A program made the position numbers and the translations under genes. From Aquificaceae bacterium (GTDB lineage Bacteria; Aquificota; Aquificia; Aquificales; Aquificaceae), in NCBI GenBank assembly GCA_025057245.1, contig JANWYC010000091.1, positions 1-5,245 of the forward strand: a DNA stretch of 5,245 nt. Direction: 5' to 3'. Every line of letters begins with the position of its first letter. The first letter of the stretch is position 1. Below are positions 5,212 to 5,245 of the stretch, one piece after another. The notes beneath the pieces are model-generated. The model was not told the origin of the DNA and searched no databases. It saw only the letters and a list, made by a program, of their open reading frames with translations.

Positions 5212-5245
5212 ATTTACCCCCTTCTAATAGAATAATATCGTAAAA
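5212..5245 (-). promoter_or_regulatory. flgK leader: ribosome binding site and possible sigma-28 -10 element
   Basis: The minus strand carries AAGGGGGT (5216-5223), a one-mismatch Shine-Dalgarno four bases before the flgK ATG, which fixes that start. Further upstream, TACGATAT (5235-5242) shares the CGATA core with the sigma-28 (FliA) -10 consensus GCCGATAA, five of eight positions. Its -35 (TAAA-type, 11 bases further) would lie outside the window and cannot be checked. A late-class promoter is biologically sensible for flgK-flgL, but the match is short. The Shine-Dalgarno part is firm and the promoter part is tentative. Confidence 0.45.

Noticed and set aside
4924..5235. A 103-codon plus-strand open frame antisense to the start of flgK.
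   Set aside because: The minus strand encodes the conserved FlgK N-terminus here. The antisense product resembles no known family and its frame is probably open because of flgK codon bias.

Overview
All supported genes in this window lie on the minus strand, so the layout reads from right to left: flgK (hook-filament junction protein 1), flgL (hook-filament junction protein 3), a 188-base intergenic region, a family 1 encapsulin shell gene, and a large von Willebrand factor A (VWA) domain gene that runs off the left edge. Base composition is moderate by eye. Coding is dense, Arg is mostly AGA/AGG and Ile often ATA, and the proteins are rich in Lys and Glu. This style fits a thermophilic bacterium. 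My best guess is the Aquificota (Aquificaceae such as Hydrogenobacter, Thermocrinis or Aquifex relatives), at about 0.6 confidence from codon style and protein character alone, with no marker gene to confirm it.

Right half (2453-5245): flgK and flgL form a tight two-gene unit with 11 bases between them, and the flgL ribosome binding site overlaps the flgK stop codon. The two proteins form the adaptor rings between hook and flagellar filament. Both have good terminal helical regions. Both also carry a Thr/Ser/Asn-rich beta-type insert of the same pattern in mid-protein, resembling the flagellin IN motif of hook-associated proteins. A possible sigma-28 (FliA) -10 element precedes flgK at the window edge.

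Middle (2264-2452): this region holds an 8-bp inverted repeat that may be a weak flgL terminator or an operator, a plausible vegetative promoter, and a very strong Shine-Dalgarno sequence just ahead of the encapsulin gene. The encapsulin therefore appears to begin its own transcription unit.

Left half (1-2263): the 282-residue encapsulin has the HK97-type shell fold features of family 1, including the N-terminal segment that binds cargo-loading peptides in known systems. No recognised cargo (ferritin-like protein, DyP peroxidase, hemerythrin, IMEF) is in the window. Instead its stop codon overlaps the GTG start of the VWA gene by four bases (GTGA), which implies translational coupling. The VWA protein has a long alpha-helical N-terminal region and a MIDAS motif (DVSTS), an arrangement like CobT, NorD and CbbO proteins that work with MoxR-type AAA+ ATPases. 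This coupled encapsulin-VWA pair is the most interesting part of the window: it may be a nanocompartment with a dedicated chaperone, metal-insertion or remodelling partner, or an unusual cargo. The partner ATPase and any cargo would have to lie beyond the left edge or elsewhere in the genome.
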